The notes under the pieces were generated by a model. The model was given only the letters and a program-made list of their open reading frames with translations, made no database searches and had not been told where the DNA came from. 64,000 nt of DNA. Source: an uncultured Lacinutrix sp. (GTDB lineage Bacteria; Bacteroidota; Bacteroidia; Flavobacteriales; Flavobacteriaceae). Location of the stretch: contig CAKZMU010000078.1 of NCBI GenBank assembly GCA_937129145.1, positions 62,001-126,000 on the forward strand, in the 5' to 3' direction. Position numbers and translations under genes: made by a program. Below, in pieces: positions 7,186 to 14,698 of the stretch (the stretch's first letter is position 1; each line of letters starts with the position of its first letter).

Positions 7186-7734
7186 TCATTTATGCAATTG
7201 TTTTAAATAGTATTTTTCTTTGATGATGCTTTTAATAATGATAGCAATAACAACAATAAGAGAAATAACACCTGAAATTAGAATGTAATTATAGAATGCT
7301 TTAGAAAAGTACTCCTTAAAGTAAGGCAATAACAAATAAAATCCAAATATGTAAACTGTAATACAGACTGGCGTAATAATAAAATTTATAATTTGTCGAG
7401 TTTTGTAGTACTTTTTCAAATAGGTGTGGTAAGATTTTTGAGTCATCGAAATAAGTTGTTTTTCTTTGCGATATAAAGAATAGAACTCCAAGATAATTCG
7501 TAATAAAAGACTAGAAATCATAAGAACTAAACCTAAATTAAAGGTATTCCATTGATTGAATGCATAAAATAAAGCATAGATAATCAATACAACAACTGTT
7601 ATCGACATAACAGTGATACTGATGTATTGTCCGTTACGTTGCTTCTTTGCTTTCGTGATTATATCTTTGGGGCTAAAGTTTGGGATATCGTTAGTTTGAT
7701 TCTCCCATAATTTATTTAAGTTATCATTTTCCAT
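7186..7734 (-). CDS. Membrane protein paired with an ECF sigma factor, possible anti-sigma factor
   Basis: A 182-residue protein. The soluble N-terminus (MENDNLNKLWENQTNDIPNF, then KDIITKAKK) is followed by four hydrophobic segments: ITVMSITVVVLIIYALFYAF, LGLVLMISSLLLRIIL, FIITPVCITVYIFGFYLLL and ILISGVISLIVVIAIIIK. Its start overlaps the sigma factor gene by 11 bp. The same gene order, a sigma factor followed by a four-helix membrane protein starting with an ELxKLW-like motif, recurs at 21084-22171 in this array, so a regulatory partnership is likely. Classical anti-sigma domains (ZAS, FecR-like) are not visible, so the anti-sigma role is inferred from position. Confidence 0.8.
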   Translation of the reverse strand: MENDNLNKLWENQTNDIPNFSPKDIITKAKKQRNGQYISITVMSITVVVLIIYALFYAFNQWNTFNLGLVLMISSLLLRIILEFYSLYRKEKQLISMTQKSYHTYLKKYYKTRQIINFIITPVCITVYIFGFYLLLPYFKEYFSKAFYNYILISGVISLIVVIAIIIKSIIKEKYYLKQLHK

Positions 7735-8215
7735 TTTTTATACATTTTAAAAGTGATTTTCTAATACGACTCAAACGTGTTCGTAATGTTCCGTGATTTA
7801 TACCAACGGTTTCTGCAATAGTAGCTTGTGGTATGTTTTCTAGTTCTAATAATATTAATGCTCTATTTTGCTCGTTTAGTTGGTCAATACAGTGATACAT
7901 TTTTTTGATATTTTTTTCATCATTGTCATTGTTATCATCAATGCTACTATTTGACAATAAGTCTTCATTAATAGTGATGCTTTTTCTAGATTTACGTAAA
8001 TCTCCTAAACACACATTTACGGCAATTCTATAAATCCAAGTGTCTATAGATGATTTCCCTTTAAATGAGTTTCTATGCTTCCAAACCTTTATAAAAGTCT
8101 CCTGAAGCCATTCTTTTGCAAGTTCATTATTTCCAGATGCATACCCTAAACATAACCTGTGGATTTTAGAAGCGTGTAAATTATAGATGTTAGTAAATTC
8201 TTGTTCTGTAATCAT
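7724..8215 (-). CDS. ECF-type RNA polymerase sigma factor
   Basis: A 163-residue sigma-70 factor of the extracytoplasmic-function group. Region 2 is seen in IHRLCLGYASGNNELAKEWLQETFIKVWKH (split here: AKEWLQETFIKVWKHR) and WIYRIAVNVCLGDLRK. Region 4 is seen in IDQLNEQNRALILLELENI followed by the helix-turn-helix IAETVGINHGTLRTRLSR. It lies between the secreted hydrolase gene, with which it shares one base, and the membrane protein gene, with an 11-bp overlap. The three form a tightly coupled operon inside one cassette. The factor probably redirects polymerase in response to a signal sensed by its membrane partner. Confidence 0.9.
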   Translation of the reverse strand: MITEQEFTNIYNLHASKIHRLCLGYASGNNELAKEWLQETFIKVWKHRNSFKGKSSIDTWIYRIAVNVCLGDLRKSRKSITINEDLLSNSSIDDNNDNDEKNIKKMYHCIDQLNEQNRALILLELENIPQATIAETVGINHGTLRTRLSRIRKSLLKCIKNGK

Positions 8216-9063
8216 TATTTAGATGATAATATCGTTTGAATTTGTTTTAAAAACCATTCAGGTTTGTCAAGCATTATAAAATGGGCACTATCTTCCGCTA
8301 TAATAAAATTGTAATCTTTTAATTTTGCATATTGATTTTTATAAGTTTGCTTAACCATTTCCTCACCGTATGGTTGTGACGCTGCAATTATAGTAACTGG
8401 AATCGAAATGTTTTTTAAATTTTCTCTAAGGTCTAATTTAAGGTAATCTGTATATCCATAAACATATGTTTTTCGGTCAGACTCTAGTATCCAGTTCTTA
8501 ATTTTTTCTTGAGCTGATTCTTTAAGGCTCATAGCTTTCGACATTGCTGTGGCAGTTTGCTCAAAGGCTACATCATCCATTGCTAGTTGTTGATTGTTAT
8601 ATGCACTTTCATAAGCCAAATTTTCAGGGTTAAAATCAGGAATCATTAATGCTCCAGAAGCAGGAAGCGCATCAATTAGTACGATTTTAGAAAGTTTTAA
8701 ATCGTTTTGTGCAGCAAGCCAAGTTGCAATCGTGCCACCCAAACTATGTCCAATTATGGTAGCATTTTGTAAATCGTTTTTTAAGATATAGTTTTTTAGA
8801 GACTCATTGACTTTAGGTAACCAAGGGAATTCTATTGGTTCTTTTCCTCCAAAACCAGCTAAAGTTACTATGTGGCATTCGTAATTCTTTTCAAGTTTCT
8901 TTACTAGTGGATTCCAAATGTCTCCAGGAACTGTAAAGCCAGGAATTAATAATATGGGTTTACCTTTTCCTGTAACTTCTACAATTACAGGTTGACTTTC
9001 ATTCTTTGCGTAAATTGATAAAGAAAATGCGACTGAGACTAATAATAAAATAAGATTTTTCAT
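8215..9063 (-). CDS. Secreted alpha/beta hydrolase
   Basis: A 282-residue protein with an N-terminal signal peptide (MKNLILLLVSVAFSLSIYA), then LLIPGFTVPGDIW for the oxyanion region, the nucleophile elbow GHSLGG near residue 107, a candidate acid around VLIDALP or later, and a C-terminal DSAHFIMLDKP with the catalytic histidine. It is therefore a periplasmic or exported esterase/lipase-like enzyme. It is the first gene of a three-gene cassette with an ECF sigma factor and a membrane protein. A hydrolase leading such an operon is unusual and could be the regulon's own output or a sensor input. Confidence 0.88.
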   Translation of the reverse strand: MKNLILLLVSVAFSLSIYAKNESQPVIVEVTGKGKPILLIPGFTVPGDIWNPLVKKLEKNYECHIVTLAGFGGKEPIEFPWLPKVNESLKNYILKNDLQNATIIGHSLGGTIATWLAAQNDLKLSKIVLIDALPASGALMIPDFNPENLAYESAYNNQQLAMDDVAFEQTATAMSKAMSLKESAQEKIKNWILESDRKTYVYGYTDYLKLDLRENLKNISIPVTIIAASQPYGEEMVKQTYKNQYAKLKDYNFIIAEDSAHFIMLDKPEWFLKQIQTILSSK

Positions 9064-9179
9064 TGTTTTTAAGTTTTGATTTCCCTTTAGATGAGGAAAT
9101 CAAAAAATGTTACATCTTATTTTGAAAGTGACATAAAATAAGGTCAATTTATTCTTCGATAATGGTTGGTCTAAATGTT

Positions 9180-9312
9180 GCACAACGTGTTTGTGTATGG
9201 TTTGGTTGCGTGTTTAAGCAACTAAATTAGTAAACTAAAACGAACCAGAGGAAATTCCGAAGGAATTTCCAAGTATGCGAGCACTAGCAATGAATTATAC
9301 ACGTTGTTGTGC
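9180..9312 (-). other. attC-like site of the first DUF6090-like cassette
   Basis: GCACAACGTGTTTGTGTAT at 9180, the GGAAATTCC-GAA-GGAATTTCC core, and ATACACGTTGTTGTGC ending at 9312. It is nearly identical to the site at 5927-6059. Confidence 0.87.
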
Positions 9313-9317
9313 TTTCG

Positions 9318-10040
9318 TTATTTTTTTAATTCTTCATCAATTAATTTTACTATTCCTAAAGCATTTGATTTCTGTCCTTGATTTTGTTTATAAAAATAGT
9401 TCAACATTTGTTTTTTTAATTCCAAACTATTAATAATAAAAGGGTTTTTGACATATGCAGTAAGGTCTCTAGGTATAAAGGTTTCGGAACTGTTTAAAAA
9501 ATCAAATTCTAAAAGTGCTGGACCAAATGTATTTCTGTTATATGCATCCATACCTTCTGTGACTGCTTCTTTATTATTCTGAATATTTCTATAATAAGCA
9601 AAAAGTCTTTCGGTAATTGAATCATTATCTATTACATTAATTTTACCTAAAGATAATAGGTTGTCAAATGCAATTCTGTTAGTGTTAAATCGAGAAGAAT
9701 AAATAAGGAATTTCAAATGCTTTTGTAAATCCGTCGTCTTATAATGTTTGTGATTTTTTAAAATATGCATAGCACTATCAATACGCATTATATACTTTTC
9801 ATTACTATCACTTACGTCATTGAATTTTAATATATCATCCTGAAGATTAGATTTTAATTTTATAAGAAAGGTTTGCTTTAAATTTTTATCCTTTCTCTCT
9901 TCATTCCAATTATTAATCTGCAATGCAATTAAAATCCCAATAACAACAAGAATAATCTCTCCAATAGCGTATTTAAAATATTTTCCAGTTTTGTTTTCCA
10001 TAAGTAAGTTCTGGCGAATTTTTCTAAAGAATTTTATCAT
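9318..10040 (-). CDS. DUF6090-like membrane protein, copy A
   Basis: A 240-residue protein that starts MIKFFRKIRQNLLMENK, then a single membrane segment (YAIGEIILVVIGILIALQI) and NNWNEERK. This opening is the hallmark of the DUF6090 family, abundant in Flavobacteriia and of unknown function. The remaining 190 residues form a soluble helical domain with many asparagine and lysine residues, probably in the periplasm. It is the only gene in its cassette, and the next cassette (10430-11170) carries a paralogue with the same N-terminus but a diverged C-terminal domain. Confidence 0.85.
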   Translation of the reverse strand: MIKFFRKIRQNLLMENKTGKYFKYAIGEIILVVIGILIALQINNWNEERKDKNLKQTFLIKLKSNLQDDILKFNDVSDSNEKYIMRIDSAMHILKNHKHYKTTDLQKHLKFLIYSSRFNTNRIAFDNLLSLGKINVIDNDSITERLFAYYRNIQNNKEAVTEGMDAYNRNTFGPALLEFDFLNSSETFIPRDLTAYVKNPFIINSLELKKQMLNYFYKQNQGQKSNALGIVKLIDEELKK

Positions 10041-10067
10041 TGGTTAGCGGTTTCTGATAATGAAGCA

Positions 10068-10226
10068 CAACGTTCCCTGTGTATGGCGTAGTGAGGCGCG
10101 CCTCACGGAGAGCCATAATTGCGCCTGATTCGCTATACACTGTGTTGTTAGTAGTTACGTGTGGAGTTCACAGGTAACCTAGCAAATATACAAAAACATA
10201 GTTGGCGCAATTAACAGGGAACGTTG
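10068..10226 (-). repeat. 159-bp palindromic repeat, copy 3
   Basis: Same length and ends as the copy at 5007-5165 (CAACGTTCCCTGT at the left, ACAGGGAACGTTG at the right). It lies immediately upstream of the DUF6090 copy A gene and adjoins the hairpin body at 10223-10298. Confidence 0.85.
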
Positions 10227-10298
10227 GAGAGTAATTAATAGAAAGGAGAGTGTTTGCAAAACACGGTTTCTATGTGCCGCAGGCAATTACTCTCCAAC
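10223..10298 (-). repeat. 76-bp hairpin body of a gene-less mini-cassette, copy 2
   Basis: GTTGGAGAGTAATT and AATTACTCTCCAAC bracket an internal hairpin, as in the copy at 5162-5237, with no base difference that I can see. Confidence 0.8.
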
Positions 10299-10424
10299 GT
10301 GTTCGTGTAATGGCTAGTTGCGTTGGCTAGCTTAAAGATAATAAACTATCACGAACCAGAGGAAAATCCGTAGGATTTTCCGAGTACACACAGAACGAGC
10401 TATTAGCTATACACGTTGTTGTGC
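10295..10424 (-). other. attC-like site of the second DUF6090-like cassette
   Basis: CAACGTGTTCGTGTAATGGC at 10295; the core is GGAAAATCC-GTA-GGATTTTCC, a compensated variant of the main family in which both arms changed together. It ends with ATACACGTTGTTGTGC at 10424. Confidence 0.85.
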
Positions 10425-10429
10425 TTTCG

Positions 10430-11170
10430 TTATTTTTTTAACCTTTTTTCAATTATTGTAATATAAGTTTTGGAAATGCTATCATATTCTTTTAAATCTC
10501 TTAAAAACTGATTTGAGTACACATTGTATTTTCCTGCTTTTCTTTTATATTCGTCACTATAAAAGTACTGAAACATATTTTTGTTGTATTTCCGTAACAA
10601 CCAATCTGTGAACCACGAATGTTTTTCATAATCTTCAATATTTTGAACAGCAATTTTGGTAATTGTTTCATTATCTTCTTCAAAATAGAGTTTGTATTCA
10701 GAATGACTATTTATTAAACTTGTGATAAGCGTATCTTTTTCATAGTCTATATTAGTTGCTATATTTTTTAATAGTGAGATTCCTTTATTTTGTATTTTAA
10801 ATAAATCATAACTAGTAATTAAATTTCTAAATGAATTGTAATTTTTAGGGTTCAGTTCAGTTATAGTATCTAATGAAGAAATAGAAAGGTTATTTTCCAA
10901 TATATTTAATATTCGAGTGTTTTTTTCTTCATATAGTTTTATTGGACGTAAAATATTTAAAGTATCTTTTATTAAATCCGATTTCACAATATTCAAAACA
11001 CTGTTTAATCTTGTTATTTCATTTCTATTTGTATTCCAATTATTGATCTGTACTGCAATCAATATTCCAATGACAACAAGAATTATTTCTCCAATTGCGT
11101 AAATCAGATATTTACTGAATTTATTTTCAGTCAGCATTTTTTGTCTAATATTTCTAAAGAATTTTATCAT
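10430..11170 (-). CDS. DUF6090-like membrane protein, copy B
   Basis: A 246-residue paralogue of the protein encoded at 9318-10040. The N-terminal 50 residues match closely (MIKFFRNIRQKMLTENKFSK, then YAIGEIILVVIGILIAVQI and NNWNTNRNE), whereas the rest is diverged. The predicted arrangement is a short cytoplasmic N-terminus, one membrane helix and a periplasmic helical domain. It is the sole gene of its cassette. Both cassettes have the same R box (GTTGTGCTTTCG), suggesting that they arose from one cassette by duplication, followed by divergence of the C-terminal domain. Confidence 0.85.
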   Translation of the reverse strand: MIKFFRNIRQKMLTENKFSKYLIYAIGEIILVVIGILIAVQINNWNTNRNEITRLNSVLNIVKSDLIKDTLNILRPIKLYEEKNTRILNILENNLSISSLDTITELNPKNYNSFRNLITSYDLFKIQNKGISLLKNIATNIDYEKDTLITSLINSHSEYKLYFEEDNETITKIAVQNIEDYEKHSWFTDWLLRKYNKNMFQYFYSDEYKRKAGKYNVYSNQFLRDLKEYDSISKTYITIIEKRLKK

Positions 11171-11233
11171 TGGTTAGTTCTTTCTCTAAAGTTAGAATAA
11201 TTTTTTTATTCCGTAAGAGTGAGAAATAATGAA

Positions 11234-11366
11234 GCACAACGGTTTCGTATAACCGTCAGTTACGGGTTTTAATTTACTATTTTTCGATTAAGCACTGACG
11301 CTCGCAATTCCGAGTGGATTCGGACGTAGTCGAATCCGCCGTAATTGCGGTTATACATTGTTGTAC
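11234..11366 (-). other. attC-like site of the 11375-11908 cassette (third family)
   Basis: GCACAACGGTTTCGTATAACC at 11234-11254 pairs through its GTATAACC part with GGTTATAC near 11349-11356, followed by GTTGTACAC at 11360. The middle holds GGATTCG/CGAATCC and GTCAG/CTGAC palindromes and is unlike the other sites. Confidence 0.8.
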
Positions 11367-11374
11367 ACAGTTTT

Positions 11375-11908
11375 TTACATATCATACCAAAACTTTGTTT
11401 CTGCTATTAAAATTTTTTCCTCAAGTTTTTTTATTTCTCGTTTTTTTAATTTAAAATCAGGTTTGAAAAAGGGGTTTTCATAAGTAAGAAGATAGAGTAA
11501 GTATCTTGATATAGAATTAGTTGAAATAGCATCTGAACATCCAATATTCATCAATTTCATTTCACCGCTTATAAGTTTATCTATTTCGGTCAATGCGAAG
11601 TCTTTGGTGTTTTCTTTTTCCAATTTTGCTATAACGGCAATGACGTGCATCGAGGCATTTTTATACTCTTCCAATTCAGATATTTCTTCGTCAGTCAAAT
11701 TTGTTTTCAAATACTCAACTTTTTCAGCCCAACTTTCACAAAGTCGGTAAACGATAAATTCATTTTTTATTGAGTCACTTTTTTTTCGGATTGTCTGTCC
11801 ACTATTAGCTGTTAATTCTGTCAGTTCAGAAATGATAGAATTTGTCTTTGATTGCGAATATGCACAAAGTGAAATAAGAATTATGCTATATGTGATTAGG
11901 TTTCTCAA
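11375..11908 (-). CDS. Secreted protein of unknown function
   Basis: About 177 residues if started at the TTG at 11908, which gives a clean signal peptide (RNLITYSIILISLCAYSQ) ending in the S-Q cleavage pattern common in this genome. The mature part is charged and helical (ELTELTANSGQTIRKKSD, ELEEYKNASMHVIAVIAKLE, IGCSDAISTNSIS). The frame is open up to 11956, but those residues are translated from the repeat and match the false N-terminus of the cupin gene, so I reject that start. No ATG is available, so a TTG start just inside the cassette boundary is inferred. Function unknown. Confidence 0.7.
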   Translation of the reverse strand: MRNLITYSIILISLCAYSQSKTNSIISELTELTANSGQTIRKKSDSIKNEFIVYRLCESWAEKVEYLKTNLTDEEISELEEYKNASMHVIAVIAKLEKENTKDFALTEIDKLISGEMKLMNIGCSDAISTNSISRYLLYLLTYENPFFKPDFKLKKREIKKLEEKILIAETKFWYDM

Positions 11909-11917
11909 AATTGTGTA

Positions 11918-12076
11918 CAACGTTCTCTGTGTATGGCGTAGTGAGGCGCGCCTCACGGAGAGCCATAATTGCGCCTGATTCGCTATACACTGTGTTGTTA
12001 GTAGTTACGTGTGGAGTTCACAGGTAACCTAGCAAATATACAAAAACATAGTTGGCGCAATTAACAGGGAACGTTG
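11918..12076 (-). repeat. 159-bp palindromic repeat, copy 4
   Basis: As at 5007-5165, except that the left terminal repeat reads CAACGTTCTCTGT, one mismatch to the right arm. It directly flanks the secreted-protein cassette and adjoins the hairpin body at 12073-12148. Confidence 0.85.
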
Positions 12077-12148
12077 GAGAGTAATTAATAGAAAGGAGAG
12101 TGTTTGCAAAACACGGTTTCTATGAGCCGCAGGCAATTACTCTCCAAC
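12073..12148 (-). repeat. 76-bp hairpin body of a gene-less mini-cassette, copy 3
   Basis: Same bracket GTTGGAGAGTAATT / AATTACTCTCCAAC; one internal difference (TATGAGCC instead of TATGTGCC). Confidence 0.8.
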
Positions 12149-12210
12149 GTTCAGTATAAAATGTCGTAGCCATCCCGCAGGGTGGCTATGCATTTTATAC
12201 CTTGTTGTGC
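12145..12210 (-). other. Short attC-like site of the ECF42 cassette (fourth family)
   Basis: Only 66 bp long, about the size of the attC sites of mobile integrons. CAACGTTCAGTATAAAATG at 12145 mirrors CATTTTATACCTTGTTGTGC at 12191-12210, and the tip is TAGCCATCC-CGCA-GGGTGGCTA. Its sequence is unlike all other sites here, suggesting recruitment of this cassette from another integron. Confidence 0.82.
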
Positions 12211-12228
12211 GTTCGCTTTTTATTCCTT

Positions 12229-12726
12229 TTAGTTTGGAGAATTTAGACCTAGTTTATTTCCTTCCGTATCTAAAAACAAAGCAAAAAATCCGCTTTCATC
12301 TGCGTGGGCAGTTTTGGGGACGATGATTTCCCCTCCATTTTTCTCAACTTTATCAAGAATTACCTGAAGGTTGTCTCCACCATTCAGATATATAGTTACT
12401 CCATCTGCTGAAGGTTGATATCCCTCTCCTTTAACTATGACTCCTGTTACCATTTGTCCTTCGTATGGAAACAATCCCATTTCCATTCCTGAGAATTCCA
12501 TTTTCTCAATGTTAATGTCCAATATTGCTTGATAAAAATTAACTGCTCGTGAAATATTCGTTGCTGGGATTTCAAAAATGGAGATATAACTTTGTTGTCT
12601 CTCATTAGTCATTTGCTCTTTGCCAGAATCTACTTTATGTCCTTCTAGTTCAGGTTTATTTTGATTGTTACAAGCCGTGAAATTAAGGGCGAGTATAATA
12701 GTAGCATTTAGAATGATCCGTTTCAT
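12229..12726 (-). CDS. VOC-family (glyoxalase-like) lipoprotein
   Basis: A 165-residue protein with a lipoprotein signal (MKRIILNATIILALNFTAC, lipobox FTAC) followed by a vicinal-oxygen-chelate domain: ISIFEIPATNISRAVNFYQ for the first beta-alpha-beta unit, then GGEIIVPKTAHADESGFFAL and DTEGNKLGLN for the second. The family includes glyoxalase I and PhnB-like proteins. It is the last gene of the sigma-DGPF operon in this cassette. VOC/PhnB-like and DGPF proteins are known companions of ECF42 sigma factors. The upstream-extended frame to 12780 lacks a signal peptide at its start, so ATG 12726 is preferred. Confidence 0.85.
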   Translation of the reverse strand: MKRIILNATIILALNFTACNNQNKPELEGHKVDSGKEQMTNERQQSYISIFEIPATNISRAVNFYQAILDINIEKMEFSGMEMGLFPYEGQMVTGVIVKGEGYQPSADGVTIYLNGGDNLQVILDKVEKNGGEIIVPKTAHADESGFFALFLDTEGNKLGLNSPN

Positions 12727-12790
12727 TTTATAGTTTAAATTTATTTTGTTCGGGTTATTATTTATTTGGTGCTTTACCAATTTTAAGATG

Positions 12791-14011
12791 TTATCGCCTT
12801 GCTTTTTCTAATCTATCATTGATCAACTCTTTTTCATTTTTCTTATTCGCAAATTCAATTGCTTTATTTAAGTATTCTATTTCTTTATTACTGTTGTTGC
12901 GCATACGGTAAAGCTCAGCTAACAAACAGAAATAATGGTGGTTATCTTTTAATTCTAACTTATGTGCTTCTTGAATGGCTTCATCAATAGAGTTCGCTTG
13001 TGCAAGGGCATAGGTTCGATTCATAGCTATGATGGGCGAATATTCTATAGCGAGCAATTTATTGTATAGCTGTAATATGTTATTCCATTTTTCTTTAGTT
13101 TCCTTGGTGTGCCAATATGCTATTGCAGCTTCGAGATGGTATTTGGTGACAACATTTCCCACAGCAGAAAGGTTGAGATATTTACAGCCTTTTTGAATCA
13201 GATCTTTATTCCATTTTCTTTTATCTTGTTCTTGGTACAAAAGATCACCGTTTTCGCCAGATGTCCTTGCATCTATCCTAGAAGCATGGAAACACATTAA
13301 GGCTATCAGGGCGTATATTTTTTGCTTTGGAAAATTTTTTTGCTCTGATAAAAAAAGGCCGAGTCGCATAGCTTCCCAGCATATTTCATGGCGGATGTTT
13401 TCTTCGTCAACACTGCTATAATATCCCTCATTAAATAGTAGATAAATAACCCTTAACACATTATCAAGCCTCGATATATATTGATCTGATGTAAGATTTG
13501 TTTCAATTCGATCACGTTCTTTGATTACTTTTTTAGCTCTATAGATTTTTTTATTAATTGTTTCCTTGTTTGACAAAAGTGCTCTAGCAATCTCTTCAAT
13601 ACTAAAACCACATAAAATTCTTAAAGCAAGACAAAGTTGAGATTCTCTATTGAGGTCAGGATCACAAAGCACAAATATCATCTGAAGCTGACTATCTTCA
13701 ATTATTCTATCAGTAATTTCTACGAAATTAATTTGATGATTTTTTGCTCTTATTTCAGGAGTGATTTTTTCATCATAGATTTTTTTTCTTCTATAATGTT
13801 CGTTCAACAGATTCTGCGCTACTTTTCGGAGCCAGGCTTTTGGAAATTTGGGAATACCTTTATGAGACCATGATTTCATGGCTTTAAGAAAAGTATCTGA
13901 GACAATATCTTCTGCTAATTGTAGGTCAGTTAATCCGTAATAATTGCTGAGTACAGCAATCAAATTGCTGTACTCAGACTTAAATATTTCGGATAGTTGT
14001 TCGTCATCCAT
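12791..14011 (-). CDS. ECF42-type RNA polymerase sigma factor with C-terminal TPR-like domain
   Basis: A 406-residue sigma factor, much longer than ordinary ECF factors. Region 2 is in LQLAEDIVSDTFLKAMKSW and FPKAWLRKVAQNLLNEHYRR. Region 4 is in LALRILCGFSIEEIARALL with RAKKVIKER. The 200-residue C-terminal extension (YLLFNEGYYSS, LIALMCFHASRIDAR, YHLEAAIAYWHTKE, NRTYALAQANSIDEAI) is the DUF6596/TPR-like domain of the ECF42 group. ECF42 factors are typically encoded beside DGPF proteins, and the preceding gene (14037-14387) is one. Members have been linked to secondary metabolism or stress in other bacteria; the targets here are unknown. Confidence 0.9.
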   Translation of the reverse strand: MDDEQLSEIFKSEYSNLIAVLSNYYGLTDLQLAEDIVSDTFLKAMKSWSHKGIPKFPKAWLRKVAQNLLNEHYRRKKIYDEKITPEIRAKNHQINFVEITDRIIEDSQLQMIFVLCDPDLNRESQLCLALRILCGFSIEEIARALLSNKETINKKIYRAKKVIKERDRIETNLTSDQYISRLDNVLRVIYLLFNEGYYSSVDEENIRHEICWEAMRLGLFLSEQKNFPKQKIYALIALMCFHASRIDARTSGENGDLLYQEQDKRKWNKDLIQKGCKYLNLSAVGNVVTKYHLEAAIAYWHTKETKEKWNNILQLYNKLLAIEYSPIIAMNRTYALAQANSIDEAIQEAHKLELKDNHHYFCLLAELYRMRNNSNKEIEYLNKAIEFANKKNEKELINDRLEKARR

Positions 14012-14036
14012 GTAGCTATCATCCTAGTTATGCAGA

Positions 14037-14387
14037 TTACATTTCATCAAAAACCATAATGTCTCTGACTTCTACTTTACCACCGTTACTTAATGCAGGG
14101 CAACCATTACTAAGTTGGATAGCTTCTTCAATAGAATCAGCCGATACGATCATAAAACCTCCTACAATTTCTTTAACTTCTGCATAGGGGCCATCTGTAA
14201 TAGAACCATCAGTGTGCATGGTTTTTCCTTCAAAGCCCAAAGCTTCTCCCGGATTTTTGAGTTTGCCTTGTGCTCCAATACCTTCCATCCAATCTTGCCA
14301 AGCTTTAATTTCATCCTGTATTTGATCAGGAGTAGGGCTAAAATCAGGATTTGGTTCACTGTGAAACAACATCATAAAATTTTTCAT
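14037..14387 (-). CDS. DGPF/YCII-related domain protein, partner of the ECF42 sigma factor
   Basis: A 116-residue protein with the ferredoxin-like YCII fold. FMMLFHSEPNPDF opens the domain, the sequence TDGPYAEVKEIVGGF is the DGPF family signature, and ADSIEEAIQLSNGCPAL with VEVRDI closes it. It lies 25 bp upstream of the sigma factor and starts the operon. DGPF proteins are considered part of the ECF42 regulatory module, though their biochemical role is not settled. About 160 bp separate its start from the cassette boundary and probably hold the promoter. Confidence 0.9.
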   Translation of the reverse strand: MKNFMMLFHSEPNPDFSPTPDQIQDEIKAWQDWMEGIGAQGKLKNPGEALGFEGKTMHTDGSITDGPYAEVKEIVGGFMIVSADSIEEAIQLSNGCPALSNGGKVEVRDIMVFDEM

Positions 14388-14549
14388 GTCTTTTACTTTT
14401 AATGAATTATTAATAAACGTTTATATTCTTAATGATTGAAAGTTTAGAAATTGGACAAAAGTGTTCAATAAAATTTCACATAAACTTCTAAAGCTGGACG
14501 GAGTTTTAAAATATTTGATAATTTATTAATGCCTATTTTTTATAGTGAC

Positions 14550-14682
14550 GCACAACGTGTTCGTGTATGGCTTGTTGCGTTGGCGAGAACTAAGTTAACA
14601 AAAGAAAACGAACCAGAGGAAATTCCGTTAGGAATTTCCAAGTAGGCTAGAACCAAGCAATTGGTTATACACGTTGTTGGCA
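14550..14682 (-). other. attC-like site of the CoiA-like cassette
   Basis: GCACAACGTGTTCGTGTATGG at its left (14550-14570), core GGAAATTCC-GTTA-GGAATTTCC, right end ATACACGTTGTTGGCAG. Main family. Confidence 0.85.
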
Positions 14683-14698
14683 GTTGTTTTAAGTTATA

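Noticed and set aside
11909..11956. Upstream start for the secreted protein at 11375
   Set aside because: Same translated repeat as above, lying outside the cassette boundary; a TTG at 11908 begins a good signal peptide.
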